A stretch of DNA of 64,000 nt from assembly GCA_037976565.1 (NCBI GenBank), contig CP137667.1, positions 32,868,790-32,932,789 on the forward strand, written 5' to 3'. The first letter of the stretch is position 1, and every line of letters begins with the position of its first letter. The translations under genes and the position numbers were made by a program. The notes beneath the pieces were generated by a model. That model ran no database searches and was not told the DNA's origin. It worked only from the letters and a program-made list of their open reading frames with translations. Below, in pieces: positions 1 through 12,318 of the stretch. The DNA is from Mesocentrotus franciscanus (lineage: Eukaryota > Echinodermata > Echinoidea > Camarodonta > Strongylocentrotidae).

Positions 1-364
1 AATATTATCTAAAGATCATAATGGTGAGAGCAAACAATGGCACGAACGGCCTGTTATACTTAAGTCCAACTTAAAGTCGATCTTAGTCTTTGTGAAACAC
101 TCCCCGTGTCTTGGGCCGCGGTCGAAGTATCATCATGATCGTCCAAAATGACGTAGGGCTATTTGAAAGTAAAAATAAATCTTGTTAGAATGTGTCTACA
201 TATCAGGCGGTTCTATGTGCATTGCAGGTTTAACAATCATGTGACTTGCTGAGCACTAGCAAATAAACTAGCAAATAAAAAAGTGGCTGCTTTTTTCGGA
301 AATCTAGTTAGGAGGGTAAATTGCCCCCCTCCCACCTCCTCCCTCTTACACCCCTTCAACTACG
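1..364. other. Left flank, no gene seen
   Basis: AT-rich non-coding sequence ahead of the first recognisable duplication unit. Homology to the sister units begins near 365-370 (the words 'cttataacagctaac' recur at about 30395). No ORF with a recognisable protein is present. Confidence 0.5.
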
Positions 365-388
365 ATAGTACTTATAACAGCTAACCCC

Positions 389-400
389 CAAAAAAAAAAA

Positions 401-431
<31 letters not shown>

Positions 432-443
432 AACAATAATAAT
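389..443. repeat. A-run and (AAAT)n microsatellite
   Basis: Fifteen adenines are followed by several AAAT units and imperfect AAT units. The tract is missing from the matching place in unit C (about 30410-30440), so it expanded or was inserted in unit A only. Confidence 0.85.
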
Positions 444-936
444 CAATGACAAAATACGGTGATTGGCTTGTTTGGCGTACTTGCGGATCCACAATGACTT
501 GAGACGCATTTTTAAAATGATGTATAGTACGATGAACAGAATACCCACTCCCTAACGCTTGACGAGTTGGGCAACAAAACTGCATATTTTTTTTTTTGGA
601 TAGGGTACCGTACTGTAATTACTCCGATTTTATACTTGCTGTAATGCATTTTCAAAATGACTGTTTCTCTATTTGAATAATTCGATGAGTATTGGGCCTT
701 TAAAGTTGATTACTGTATAATGTAATAACGTAATGTAACCAAATTTATATTTGCCTCGATACGAAATATTTCATTCACCTGTTACGAATAATTGCGCAAT
801 AATTACGAAAATGGCCTAAAGAAAGGTTTATTATGTAGTACATATAGGATTTTATGTATACTCTGAGATTTTGTAATGATCACAATTAAAGGAAATCGAC
901 CAAGTCTTTCTGAAATTCATACGTATTGTACACAAA

Positions 937-1519
937 TCTCTGAATTCGGGTTTACCCGAACTGTGGGTTGGGATTCCTTCTCTGCCCCTGTCTCGATCCT
1001 TCCCTTCCACCTCTCCCTCTCTCTCTCTCTCTCTCTCACTATTCTCTCTCTTTCTTTTCGCTTTGTTCTCTGTCTCTCTCTCTGTCTCTCTTAATTTCTC
1101 TCTCATATATCTTCCTCTTCCTCTCTCTCTCCATCTCTGTCTCGCGTTATTTCTCACTGTCTCTCTCTCTCTCTGTCTCTCTCTATGTCCCTGTCTCTCT
1201 CTCTCTCTCTCTATATATATATGTCTCTCCGGCCTGGGGGTGGGGGTTGCAGGGATCGGGGTATTGTGTACATTGTTATGTTGAAAATCTTGGGGCCTTT
1301 TCACTATAAGTATATTTATTTGTGCATTATGTCGATGTCATGTAATATGTTTCTCCAATTTCTCACCGATTTTTAATGTAATTATTTCCTATTTCAATGT
1401 CATGCTTTTGATGTCTTTTTACACATGATTTTAATGTAAACGCAATATGTAAAATCCCACAATGAATTTCCATGTTATATATTATTGGACGAAATAAAAT
1501 TGAATTGAATTGAATTGAA
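937..1519 (+). mobile_element. Insertion with CT-rich core and (TTGAA)n tail
   Basis: Sister units read continuously from 'gtattgtacacaaa' into 'aacacacacacgagg'. Unit A carries about 580 extra bases between these words. The insert has a long CT-rich tract (about 1010-1233), then AT-rich sequence ending in 'aataaa' and a run of TTGAA pentamers. A short-repeat 3' tail behind a polyadenylation-like signal is typical of 5'-truncated non-LTR retrotransposons or SINEs. No coding domain is visible, so the family is not assigned. Confidence 0.5.
1010..1233. repeat. (CT)n-rich microsatellite
   Basis: Nearly pure pyrimidine tract of CT dinucleotides with TGTCTC interruptions, ending in (TA)n. The open frames through it on both strands (Ser/Leu-rich or Arg/Glu-rich) are low-complexity artefacts. 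Confidence 0.95.
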
Positions 1520-1537
1520 AAAACACACACGAGGCAT

Positions 1538-3112
1538 CAGAGGCAGCCTCCCGGGGCAGGGGGGCACAGTGCCCTCACTTTTCAAGCACCCGAAAAGTGC
1601 CCTTTACATAGGAAAAGTGCCCTTTAATTTTGTTCGAAGTGCCCCTTTTTACATAGGAATAGTGCCCTTTCACTTTGACAAGTGCCCTATTAATTTGTAA
1701 AGTGCCCCTTCCCTTTTCAACTCTGATAAGTGCCCCTTTTATTTGGACACGTACCCCTTTTCCTTCGACAAGTTCCCATTTTCCTTTGCCATAAGACATA
1801 GTGTCCATTTTCCATTCTCATAAGTGCCCTTTTTAATCTCTAGTAAGTGCCCTTTTCAGGTACGAGAAGTGCCTCTTTTCACTTTTGATAAGTACCCCCT
1901 TCATCTCTGATAATTGCCCTATTAAAATCTGAGAAGTGCCTGTTTTACTTTGACAAGTGCCCCTTTTCCTTTGTAAGAAGTGCCCCTTCCCTTTTAATAA
2001 CTACCCCATTTTAACTCGGATAAGCGCACCTTATATTTTCACATGTGCCCCTTTTCCTTTCTAATAAGTGCCCTTTTCCTAATGATAAGTGCCCCATTAA
2101 AAAGAGCCCTTTCCCTTCTCATAAGTGCCTCTTCTCTGATAAATGACCCTTTTCAGGTACGAGAAGTTACTCCTTTTCACTTCAGATAAGTGCCCCTTCA
2201 CCTCCGATAAATGCCCTTTAAAATCTGATCGGCGCTCATTTTCTTTCAACTAATGCACATTTTATTTTCCTTTATTATAAGTGCCCCTTTATATCTGGTC
2301 ATTGCCCCTTTTCAGGTGCGATAAGTGCCTCTTTTCACCTCTGATAATTTCCCTTTTACCAATGATACGTGCCCCTTTTAATTTCTAATAACGGACCTTT
2401 CCCTTGTCATAAATGCCCCTTTTCACCTCTTATAAATGCCCCTATCAAGGTCTGATGGGGACCCTATTCCGTCAGCAAATGCCCATTCCCTATTCTCATG
2501 ACTGACTTTTTCATCCCTGGTGAGTGCCCCTTTTGAGGGTGTAAGAAGTGCCCCATTTTCACCTCTGATAATATTAATACTCTTTGTACTTTGACACATG
2601 CTCCTTTTCTTTTGATAAGTGTACCCTTTTCCTCTCATCATTAAACGCGCCCCTACTTTCAAGCGACTAAGAGCAATTTCCCAGAACTCGCTCGCTACGC
2701 TGCACGCATCTATGATATACCCATGTTACTTATCAAAGGTCTTTTCATTCTTCTGTTATGAGAATGTGCTTATAACCCCATCAGGATTGGGTTTTCCTCT
2801 TTATAAGATGTAATTTTTCACTGCGACCTCACAAATCTTAAATTTTTTCCTCGCTCGCTTCGCTCGCTCGCAAATAAATTGTCAGACCATCACACCAACT
2901 GCAAAGCACGATGCTTAAGCAATATCTTGTATGGTGTATAAAGTGAAACAAATATTGAAATCATCCCTGATAATGTAATCACGGTAGGGTATATACCAAT
3001 GTCTAAAGACAATGGTATATTTTCGCTTTGAGATTTCCGTTGTAGGTGCCCTTTTCCAGAAAGTGCCCTTTTTCTTGGTGCCCCCACTTTGGAAGTTGCT
3101 CGGCCGCCTCTG
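1538..3112. mobile_element. hAT-like non-autonomous element filled with a degenerate minisatellite
   Basis: Other units read 'cacgaggcatgaaaacttgg' without interruption. Here 1575 bp are inserted after 'gaggcat'. The ends form an inverted repeat: the left end begins CAGAGGCAGCC and the right end, read in reverse complement, begins CAGAGGCGGCC. This is the CAG-starting terminal sequence usual for hAT elements. The flanks 'cgaggcat' and 'cgagtat' look like a decayed 8-bp target duplication. Most of the interior is a diverged tandem repeat of roughly 25-30 bp built on 'ataagtgcccctttt'. No transposase is visible, so the element would need one in trans. Confidence 0.7.
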
Positions 3113-3428
3113 CGAGTATGAAAACTTGGTCCAAAGTTTGAGGCTATTTCTAGTCACATTTCGAATATGAGGAATTTTAAGAGCTATATTTCATATTACA
3201 AATAACATGAATAAACAAGAATAAACATGCGCATAAAAAATATGAATTCTTTTAAGAACAGACAGTGAGTACCTTATATCTATTCGTTTGCACTTAGTAC
3301 AAACACTGAACCAAAACAAAAAATAGTACAATTTCGAGGGCCTATGGTGAAAACAGCTTGTGAGTTATAGGCGCCAAACGGTTATTAATTTTATAATAGT
3401 CTTTTATAAAGAGACGAAACGAACAGTA

Positions 3429-4470
3429 GGGTAAGGTAAGGTAAGGTAATTTTTATTCATCAACATATAGTATATAGAAGAAGAAAAGGGATCGGTGAGA
3501 ATATCAAGATCAGATATTAGAGAGGTATACGTTGCGTCATTTGTAGGAATTGAAATTGATTGTCACCTTTCATGGAAAGAACATATTCAGACAATAAGCA
3601 AATGCATACGGAAGAAAGTAGGCATTCTGTTTAAACTGAGACATTTTGTTCCCAAGAATATACTTGTGTTATTATATAAGGCTTTTATACAGCCTCACCT
3701 CTCTTATGGAGTAGAAGTATGGGGGAGCACTTACAAAAGCAATCTAAATTGTATATATTTAAGTAAAAAATGGCAATGAGAGCAATTACATTCAGTCCAC
3801 TTAGAACAGACTCCAAACGTCATTTTCAAAGTCTAGAAATATTTAATATTGTTAAACTTCATGAACTTCTTGTATCAACATTCATGTATGATCTGGTAAA
3901 GGTGGATTACCACACTGTTTAGGTGATTATTTTCATATGATACAGCACAGAATATCAGATATACAACAAGGAGAAATGATAGTGGCTTACTCTATCAACC
4001 AAGATGTAAGACAACGCAAGGACAATTTTGTATTTCGTGTGTAGGAACAAAGCTGTAGAATGATCTCCCAGATGAAATTAGATTAATAACATGGAGATCA
4101 TCTTTTGGGAGACATCTTTCCACCTACCTTCTATGTAAATAACGCGGGCTCAATTCCACCCCAACTCCTTTCTCTTTTTCCTTTTATTTTACTTGTCTTC
4201 CTTTTATGTGTATACACTTCCTTGTTAACGATTATGGCTGCCCTTCAGCTTTGACAGGATTTGCGCAAGTACGCACATCATTCTGTATGATTTTAGTTTT
4301 TTATTAATACATCCTTTTCGTTTTCATGAACATAGTGATGATTATATTTGTTTAAAAGATTTATTATCCTTCATTATCATGCTTTAGAAATGTAAACAAG
4401 TTACATGATACTAAATTATATTTTTGTATACATGTATGTAAATAAAAAAAAAAAAACAAGTTTTGCATTG

Positions 4471-4501
<31 letters not shown>

Positions 4502-4806
4502 ATTCTTGCCATGAAATAGAACTAGGCTCGACTAGCACTTGTGCCAACTTTTAGTTCCTATTAACAACTTCAACTAAATATAAGTACAGTAATACACATA
4601 TTAACGTGTATATCTTTTGTACATTAAATAGTATGCAAATCTATATCTAAATGTCGTTTTATAACTATTACTGTTCAATCCATATTACTCTTCTGTTATG
4701 CATCGGGTATCAGTATTATTCTTTGCATTGTGTGATTGTTCATATACTGTCACTGTTGTTGTTGTTGTTGTTAATTAATTGAAATTCAAATTCGTATTCA
4801 AATATT
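3429..4806 (+). mobile_element. CR1/Jockey-like LINE 3' remnant, unit A copy
   Basis: The block opens with (GGTAA)n and 'tttttattcatcaac', which resembles the 3' tail of a separate minus-strand LINE. A plus-strand reverse-transcriptase C-terminal fragment follows (3495-3779 and onward in other frames), with the motif HLSWKEHIQTISK, then LLYKAFIQPHLSYGVEVWG. This pattern is typical of the thumb/C-terminal part of CR1/Jockey-group RTs. The frame breaks near 3779. An AT-rich 3' UTR with (AT)n at about 4470-4498 follows, ending in ATTCAA-type repeats at about 4780-4806. Homologous copies lie at 18768, 31641 and 42302, so this remnant predates the duplications. Confidence 0.75.
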
Positions 4807-4898
4807 TTTATTAGAGTAGTTGGTTCTGAGATGGAAGCTGAAAATTCGGTAATTGCAGGATATTGACAGTGTTGCTGTTTCCTACGTTACTCGTTATA

Positions 4899-7800
4899 TC
4901 ACGTGACAATACTCCATCTGACTTTAGGAACGGTTATAATCGGACATGTCAACACATATTGTACGAAACAAGTAATTACAAGCATAAGTGTGATTATAGT
5001 GCCATCAGCTGACTGGAGACAGCACTTTCCATCTCCCAATGCCCAACTGGTCAGGTTTTCCGTCGGACCAATATCTTCAGTATTTTCTGAGATTGGCTGC
5101 AAGAGCTTGCTGCCGCTATCTTTCACACTTGGGTAACACTGAACCGACAGGTTGGAGTATTCGCCTGTCTCGCCACCGTTGTGGAACTCGATATGGACGA
5201 GGACATTGATGTCAAGCGTATCCCCTTCACTGATGGCGCGACAAGTTAGAGAAATATTAATCTCTTCTTCATCAACGTAAAGATGCTTGGAGTCCAATTT
5301 GACCCTCAGTGATCCGGCTACTATTTCTAGATCTGCCATCGAATGGTCCACTGACAGAGTTTCGTTGACATCAACATCAGATTCTGTAGGAACCCAGAAA
5401 ATTTCGGGAAAGGGGTAAGATGCGGCGGGACACTGAACTAGAACCTCCGAGTTGTTCGATATTGTACAGGTTTGCTCTTCCGACACAGACAACGGACAAG
5501 GGAAACCGCCTTAAGGTCCGGCAGAAATTTGCCAGCATGAACTTCTGGTGCAGAGCAATTGGTATTAACAAAGCTGATACTGTCCTCCATTTTGACTAAC
5601 CAACGCTGGTGGCAGTCACAGATTAGCCTGTTGTCTCCCGCACTAACGGATGTCATGAAAGGCGCTTGATCGGAGGACCTAGGGATGATTTCACGTTCCA
5701 AATATGATAGACTGTTGTCATCCAAGTTCAGTGTTAAAGATTTGTGAGGATCTTGAAACCATTTCCACACCTCCAGGCAGAGAACAACCAAAGGTTGTTG
5801 CCTTTGAGGATTAGGACCTTCAGAGGATGCGATACGCCGCTGACACCACAACTGGAGAGAACCCTGATGCGATTGTTTGAGAGATCAAGGGTATGTAATC
5901 TAGGATATAGCTTGGTTAAGTCCTTCAGTTTAAGTTCTTCCAAGAGATTGCCAGAGACATCCAAGCTGATCATCGCGGGAGCAAAGACTTCAGGAAATTC
6001 AACAAGTCCGGACTCTTGATAGCGAAGATGTCTCAACTGTGTGTGGTACACTTTGCTCCTGTTACCATTGTATTCTTCTAGAATCGATATGTTGATAAAG
6101 TATACCCTTACCGTGGTCTGGATAAGTGAGGTATAGAACGAAGATGTACTAATAACAACATTTTCAAGCTTCAATAAGTGTAGCGTGTTTAGGGATAAAG
6201 GTGGACACGTATCGGCCACATCCTGAAGCATCCCCCCATGGACATGGACAAACTGAGCATGGTGTCCGCAAAGTACTCTACCAGAAACATTCAGTAATGA
6301 CGACCCGTACACAGCAAAATTAAAACTGTTCGTCAAGACATCTTGCATTCCATTAGACATGAACTCTGTATGCCTTGATCCGATTGAAAGAAATTGTAAT
6401 GAAATATTCTTTGTTGTATTCGTATCATAGTATGTTATACGGTTTCCATCCACTGTAAACTGGATGAGATTGTTAAACATGGTAAAGGCGTCGAGTTCAA
6501 ATCTATCGATGCTGTTATTCGACAGGTGAAGAGACCTTAGATTTGGGAAATTATGAGATATCTCACGTGGGATTCTTTTAAGATAGTTTCCACTCAGGGT
6601 AATTGTATGCATTTGAGGGAACACTCCGTGTACTATTGGAAAAGCCAGCAAGTGTGTGTTTTGAGAGATAGTGTGAAGAGATGAGGAAGGGACTGCAATA
6701 TGTTGGGCGAAATAAAAGTGAGTGGATTGTCATCCAAAATCAGGGTGTTCAAACTGGGAAGATAAGAAATACCAAATATTTCGGAAATCAGGTTGCTAGT
6801 CAGGTCGACAAAACGCAAAGACTGCATTCCTCTGAATGAGTCGCTATCTACTCTTGTTAGTTTTGCGTATTTTAACTGGAGATTCGTCAATGGTCGGATA
6901 AATTCGAGTTGATTCTTGTTCCTTATTGGGTTGTAGCTTATAGTGATGTCATTTATTCTACGCAGGTTGGAAAAAGCATAAGCTGAAATACTATAAATTT
7001 TATTTTTTGACAGGTTTATCGAAAGAAGATTTTGAGCATCAAACCGTCCCGATATAAATGCTATTTCATTTCCCGACAAAATGATTGTTTCTAAACTAGG
7101 TAAATTTGCTAGATCAGGCTGATATTGTGACAATTAGATTCTGGTTCAAATCAGCATACACTAGGTTACTTAGTCCAGAAATACGGGAAATGGATGTCAT
7201 CAGGTTATTGTTTGCTGACAGGNNNNNNNNNNNNNNNNNNNNNNNNNNNNNNNNNNNNNNNNNNNNNNNNNNNNNNNNNNNNNNNNNNNNNNNNNNNNNN
7301 NNNNNNNNNNNNNNNNNNNNNNNNNNNNNNNNNNNNNNNNNNNNNNNNNNNNNNNNNNNNNNNNNNNNNNNNNNNNNNNNNNNNNNNNNNNNNNNNNNNN
7401 NNNNNNNNNNNNNNNNNNNNNNNNNNNNNNNNNNNNNNNNNNNNNNNNNNNNNNNNNNNNNNNNNNNNNNNNNNNNNNNNNNNNNNNNNNNNNNNNNNNN
7501 NNNNNNNNNNNNNNNNNNNNNNNNNNNNNNNNNNNNNNNNNNNNNNNNNNNNNNNNNNNNNNNNNNNNNNNNNNNNNNNNNNNNNNNNNNNNNNNNNNNN
7601 NNNNNNNNNNNNNNNNNNNNNNNNNNNNNNNNNNNNNNNNNNNNNNNNNNNNNNNNNNNNNNNNNNNNNNNNNNNNNNNNNNNNNNNNNNNNNNNNNNNN
7701 NNNNNNNNNNNNNNNNNNNNNNGGTTATTGTTTGCTGATAGGGAGGACAGCATAGGTAGTAGGGTTAAATTGTGGATATCCTTTATAGAGCAAAAGTTGA

Positions 7801-8845
7801 AGTTTACAACGCGAAGGTGAGTATGTCTTTTCATAGTTACATAATTCATTTCCCCTTCAAGAACTGAAAGTAACTGCAGCCTAGGCATCTTGGTGAGTAT
7901 TCTGGCTATCCCATCGGCATGATCGGTAGAACTTTCCACAGAAACGGTCAGTTCTGTGAGATTTTCGAGATGTGGGATTTCCTGCAGTTTGATGACCTCA
8001 CTCTGATACGGGACATACAAACCCTTTAATGAATGGATGCCGCTGATGTTACCAAGTTCAGAAAGTCTGTTGCAGTTAAGATGTATTTTGTCAAGCTCTG
8101 GATGGAAGGCATCCCTGAAGATTTCACGGATCCTGTTCTCATTTAGGATCACAGTTTTTAAACCAGGCAACAAGAAAGAACCACTCGATATCTGCGAGAT
8201 CAGGTTATCTGTAAGATCTACTTTCATTAACTGCAGGAGACCCGATAGTGAACCCCTGTCGATGGACGTAATCCTGTTAAAGCTCAGGCCGAGGATTACT
8301 AGCTCCTCCGGAAACTGATCCCCTTGGATAAATGCGATCTTGTTGTGATCCAGCATAAGATTTTTTAGTTTTGGAGCATGTGCCTTCAGGTTGCTTCCAA
8401 CGCTGCGAATATTGTTGAACACCAGGCCAAGTTCTTGTAGTGACGTGAGATTGTGAAACACGGGAATGACTGTGAGGGCGTTGCGGGATAGAGTAAGGTA
8501 TTTCACCTGGCGGAGGATCATAAACAGCCGATCATCGATAAACTTAAATCCGTTTTCCATTAAATTGAGATAGATGATGCCTGTCCGATTCTGAAAAAGA
8601 TCAGGTGATAATTTTGAATGTGGTACATCGAGATCGAGGCCACTAAAGGCTACATCTTCAAACGTGTGTTTTAGCTGAGCCCCTATACGGAAGACCCCTT
8701 GGCAGGAAACGTGTTGTAATGTACCAACACATGAGCAGTCTCTGCAGATATCAATATGTTCAGGAACAGCGAAGTACAGCATGGCAATCAGCATGAACAA
8801 AGCAAGGCATGGTTTACCAGTATGTCCCCGTCGTCTGGGTGTCAT
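4899..8845 (-). pseudogene. LRR-Ig surface protein, copy 1 (broken)
   Basis: Same gene as copies 3 and 4. It starts MTPRRRGHTG with a signal peptide, then an LRRNT cysteine cluster, many LRRs, an LRRCT (NRLICDCHQRWLV), an Ig-like domain and a C-terminal hydrophobic segment ending KVRWSIVT. Relative to copies 2-4 it has small deletions: 2 nt near 7115, 1 nt in a T-run near 6660, 1 nt near 5735 and 4 nt near 5510, plus an in-frame 3-nt loss near 5675. These split it into five frames. A run of 500 N (7223-7722) interrupts it. The indels are real in this text, but the two nearest the gap could be consensus errors. If true, the copy is a pseudogene. Sequence beyond the frameshifts still aligns with intact copies, so decay is recent. 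Confidence 0.85.
7223..7722. other. Assembly gap (500 N) inside LRR-Ig copy 1
   Basis: Exactly 500 unknown bases. The 20 bases before the gap (7203-7222) and the 20 bases after it (7723-7742) are the same apart from one base. The intact copy 3 passes through this point with nothing missing (about 35338-35360). The gap is therefore most likely a placeholder between two overlapping contigs rather than missing sequence. Confidence 0.95.
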
Positions 8846-9180
8846 CGTACCTACGTCTTTTGGTGATAAAAAACCTGGGATTGTAATGACAAAGACAATG
8901 CAATGACAGGCGCACTTGTATTATTGAAGGTTCGTTATTCCGATGGTTCGTAATTCCGAAGCTTTACAATGACGCACACACACAATTTCTATACAAGGGG
9001 CTTTATTTCTCAGTAAGTCAAAGGGGACGTACAACCAGGTATTAAGTTGGTTTTAATAGAAGCATAAAATGAGAGAAATGGGTCAGTGAATGTTTGAGCA
9101 GTAACCGATTGAAAATATGAAAGTTATGACTTTTTTTAAATCGACAACTCTGCGACGTATCTTTTGAGCTCCCTTCCCAT

Positions 9181-9641
9181 TAGCCTATCCGATAGGCGTC
9201 GGGCTTAATGGCAAGTATACTAATCGCGTCATGGAGACTGACATCGGCGCGGGCGTCAGCCCGAGCGCCTATCATCACTGGTGAACTCATCATTATTCAT
9301 ATATGTTTTTCGTATGTGTGACGCGTGTGTTTACTCATGCATGATTCATAAGACTAGCCTTATTTGGTGAGCGATCCCTTCTGTTCAACCAATCATGAGT
9401 TCATGACGTCATGGCCTCATCGCTCATTGGCCTATTTTGGTCAATGGACATGAATATTAATGAAAGAGCTTTGCAGGGGGTTCGTAGATTTTCTACGAAC
9501 GAAACAATGTACATAAAAGAAAATTAACTTTTCGCATGCACCAGTGATGATAGGCGCTCGGGCTGACGCCCGCGCCGATGTCAGTCTCCATGACGCGATT
9601 AGTATACTTGCCATAAAGCCCGACGCCTATCGGATAGGCTA
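9181..9641. mobile_element. MULE-like MITE with 101-bp terminal inverted repeats
   Basis: The 461-bp insert starts TAGCCTATCCGATAGGCG and ends with its reverse complement. The terminal inverted repeats span 9181-9281 and 9541-9641 and differ at one base. The flanks carry a perfect 9-bp duplication, 'ccttcccat', at 9172-9180 and 9642-9650. Unit C has the unoccupied site ('agctcccttcccatttgcc', about 36780-36800). Long TIRs with a 9-bp target duplication fit Mutator-like elements best. No transposase is encoded. Confidence 0.85.
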
Positions 9642-9723
9642 CCTTCCCATTTGCCCTGTATTAAAAAAAAATTCAAAAATTCATATTTCCCTAAAGAAAA
9701 TTTGCATTCATATATACATTCAT

Positions 9724-9940
9724 CGAGTCCCGCTGCACTGACGTCTTTTAGCGAGACATTAATCCACATGCATTGCCACACTCCACCCAGGTGAGGTAAT
9801 TGGGTACCCAATAGAAAGAAATTCCTTGAATGCTTGAGTGCCTCTTTATGGTAGCTCGCCTAAAGCAAGGGTAATAATATTATTGCAGGGTTCAGCGAGA
9901 ACAGTATAAATACTGATGATGATGATTATTTTTTTTTTGT
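9724..9940 (+). mobile_element. tRNA-derived SINE, head truncated (unit A)
   Basis: Starts inside the tRNA-like head at 'cgagtcccgctgcactgacg' and continues through the body shared with the fuller copy at 23679. The A-box half is missing, exactly as in unit C at 36871, so the head deletion was inherited by both units. The tail is GAT/T-rich. Confidence 0.7.
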
Positions 9941-11886
9941 TTTTAATTATTAATATGATTGAATTAATTATTGCAAATATTGCAAAGATACGTCACAGTG
10001 TTGCCTATTTGTGTTTCAGTGATGACAACTACAAATATTAATAACTTTTCAATTTTTAATCAGATATTGCTAAAATTTCACTAATTTGTTTCTCTCATTT
10101 TCTGCTTTTTATTAAAGCAAGTTAATATCAGGATGGACTTCCCTTTTAAATGGTGTTCATATCTCACTTTTGGTGCGTTGCTCTAAAGGACTACAGCCCC
10201 CGTCACACCCTATACGATCCTACAGCGATCCGATTTTCGAAGAAATGGCAATTATATTTGATATGAAATCTAGCTATTTAAAACAAAAATCATCGTCCGC
10301 GTTTATTTCCTAAATAATGATATGAATTCCAACAACCTGAATTTCTAGTGCATTTAAGCATTCTACTCCGAATGAGCTTCAACTTGTAAACAATCGCATC
10401 ACTGGTCTGACGTTCGACTACGATTCTGAGCCGATTCCTTTCCAAAATAAAGCTTGATATCATTTGAAAATTAGATTTGATTGATTCTTTGACTCTTCTG
10501 ATCCTTAGTCATTAAGTTTTTTACAAATTCGGATGTTCACATCAAATGCCATTGTAAATTCTTCCAAAATCGGATCATAGTCAGATCGTATAGTTTGTAG
10601 TGGGACTAATGGAAAACAACCTTTAATTAAAAATACAGACCAAGAACGTTGAATTGTGAGGCATTGAAGTGCAATCGTCCTGAGCGCCCAGCAGAGGCGC
10701 TATACAAGCAGTCTTCACCAACATCAACATCTAACAATTCACATGCCTTATACAAAAGGTTTATGATTTAGAAAAAGGATGAATCGTGATTCCGAAAAGA
10801 AAGTATGTCCTATTTCACTTTCCGAATTATAAACCTTCAAAATTATGGACCGTATTTCACTATCGTAACTACGAAACCTATTTCATTTGTCAAATGGAAT
10901 AACTTGTAAATCTTCGTCGTAACGGACTTTTGGATTAACACCAAAATGACCAATGAAAATGTATATTTCATATTTTTATGACAAGTAAAATCAATTTACT
11001 AGAATGCCGATACAATAATAACTAAAACACCATCACTAAATTTTATGAAAAAATACAGAATTACACAATGAAGATTTGTGTTCTTCTATCGGGCGCCATC
11101 CTGTCACGACTTCCAGCACTATGCAGTATTATGAATTCAGAATTAAAAAACAGTCTGCTCACTGATTAACGTGCATTTTTAGTGTGAACTAAAGTTTAGA
11201 ATAACGAAAAGAGTAATTCATAATTTGAAAATTTGTATTTACACTAAACAAAGAGATATATATTTTACTATCATGTATTTTTAGTTCAAAGCTTAAAACT
11301 TTCTGCTACAGAATTCTCTATGCATTCTCCATGTTAAGTAATTTTTAACGTGAAATCAAGTTTAGAATGACGAAAAGAGTAATTTGCACTTCATAAGGTT
11401 ATCTAGACTAATCAGAGGAACTTAATTATTGACTAACTAACAAATACATTCAAACTTCACCAACAATGAGGATTGTCTTCTAACAGCGCTATGGTTTAAT
11501 TTCAATTCTCTTTGAAAATATGTTGAAGGAGAGGCAACAGAAATTAACTTACCAAAGAAAGAAATCCTGACTCGGAGAACTACAGTAGTAATAACTATTT
11601 ACGATCAGGCAGACAAACACATCTCCGTTGTCTCATCCGAAATTGCGAATATAATAATCCTATCGGAAGCTTTATCTCAGCTATAATGTGTTACTCTCGC
11701 GACGAGAGTTGGTTTGCAAGTGAACATAATTAAGCCCCCACACGTCCTCCTATGCGTTCCATAACTTGCGATTATAATAATCCTAGCCATAATGTACGTT
11801 ACCTTTGTAAGCTCAATGTGCGGATTAGCAATTCAATCCAATGACCGGTGTAATAACAATTATTATATCCTGCATCAAACATTATT
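9941..11886. other. Duplicated non-coding flank, no gene
   Basis: AT-rich sequence shared with units B, C and D (for example 'gttgctctaaaggactacagcc' near 10180, 37323 and 48070). No coding potential is recognised. It ends at the LINE insertion point. Confidence 0.6.
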
Positions 11887-12318
11887 AGAGTGTAACAACA
11901 TATTGAAAAATGATTATAATATGCATATAAATATAATACCGGTACACACTATTCAGAAAATTGTCCTTCAGTTGAACTTAAAAGATAAAGTGGCGGAGCC
12001 TATGGAAAAGCAGAGCTTGTTGTGGATAGGCCCCTTAAACTACAAATGACATAATTAACTAAAGTTAGGTTTATAAAATACAAATACACGCTAAAACAGG
12101 GAAAGGGAGATTACAGGGATACATGAACCGATACTCATAATTAACTACAAGAGACAAGGGAAAGGGAAGGGAATATATCTGCAGCTTATTGAAATAATAG
12201 TACAATGTAGTTTGTTCTCAACATAAATGGTACATGTACATAGTTGGCATGGCCGTATCGTTATTTACTCATTGTAATCAACCAAAGCATACTGCTTGAA
12301 GACAAAAATAGTCAGGAA

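Noticed and set aside
852..1309. Arg/Glu-rich and Ser/Leu-rich ORFs on both strands
   Set aside because: They are translations of the CT microsatellite. The same applies to frames at 28449-28718, 40277-40600 and 54069-54475.
5744..6019. Plus-strand ORFs opposite the LRR-Ig genes (also 20686, 33818, 34684, 44554 and others)
   Set aside because: They recur at matching places only because the opposite strand is conserved coding sequence.
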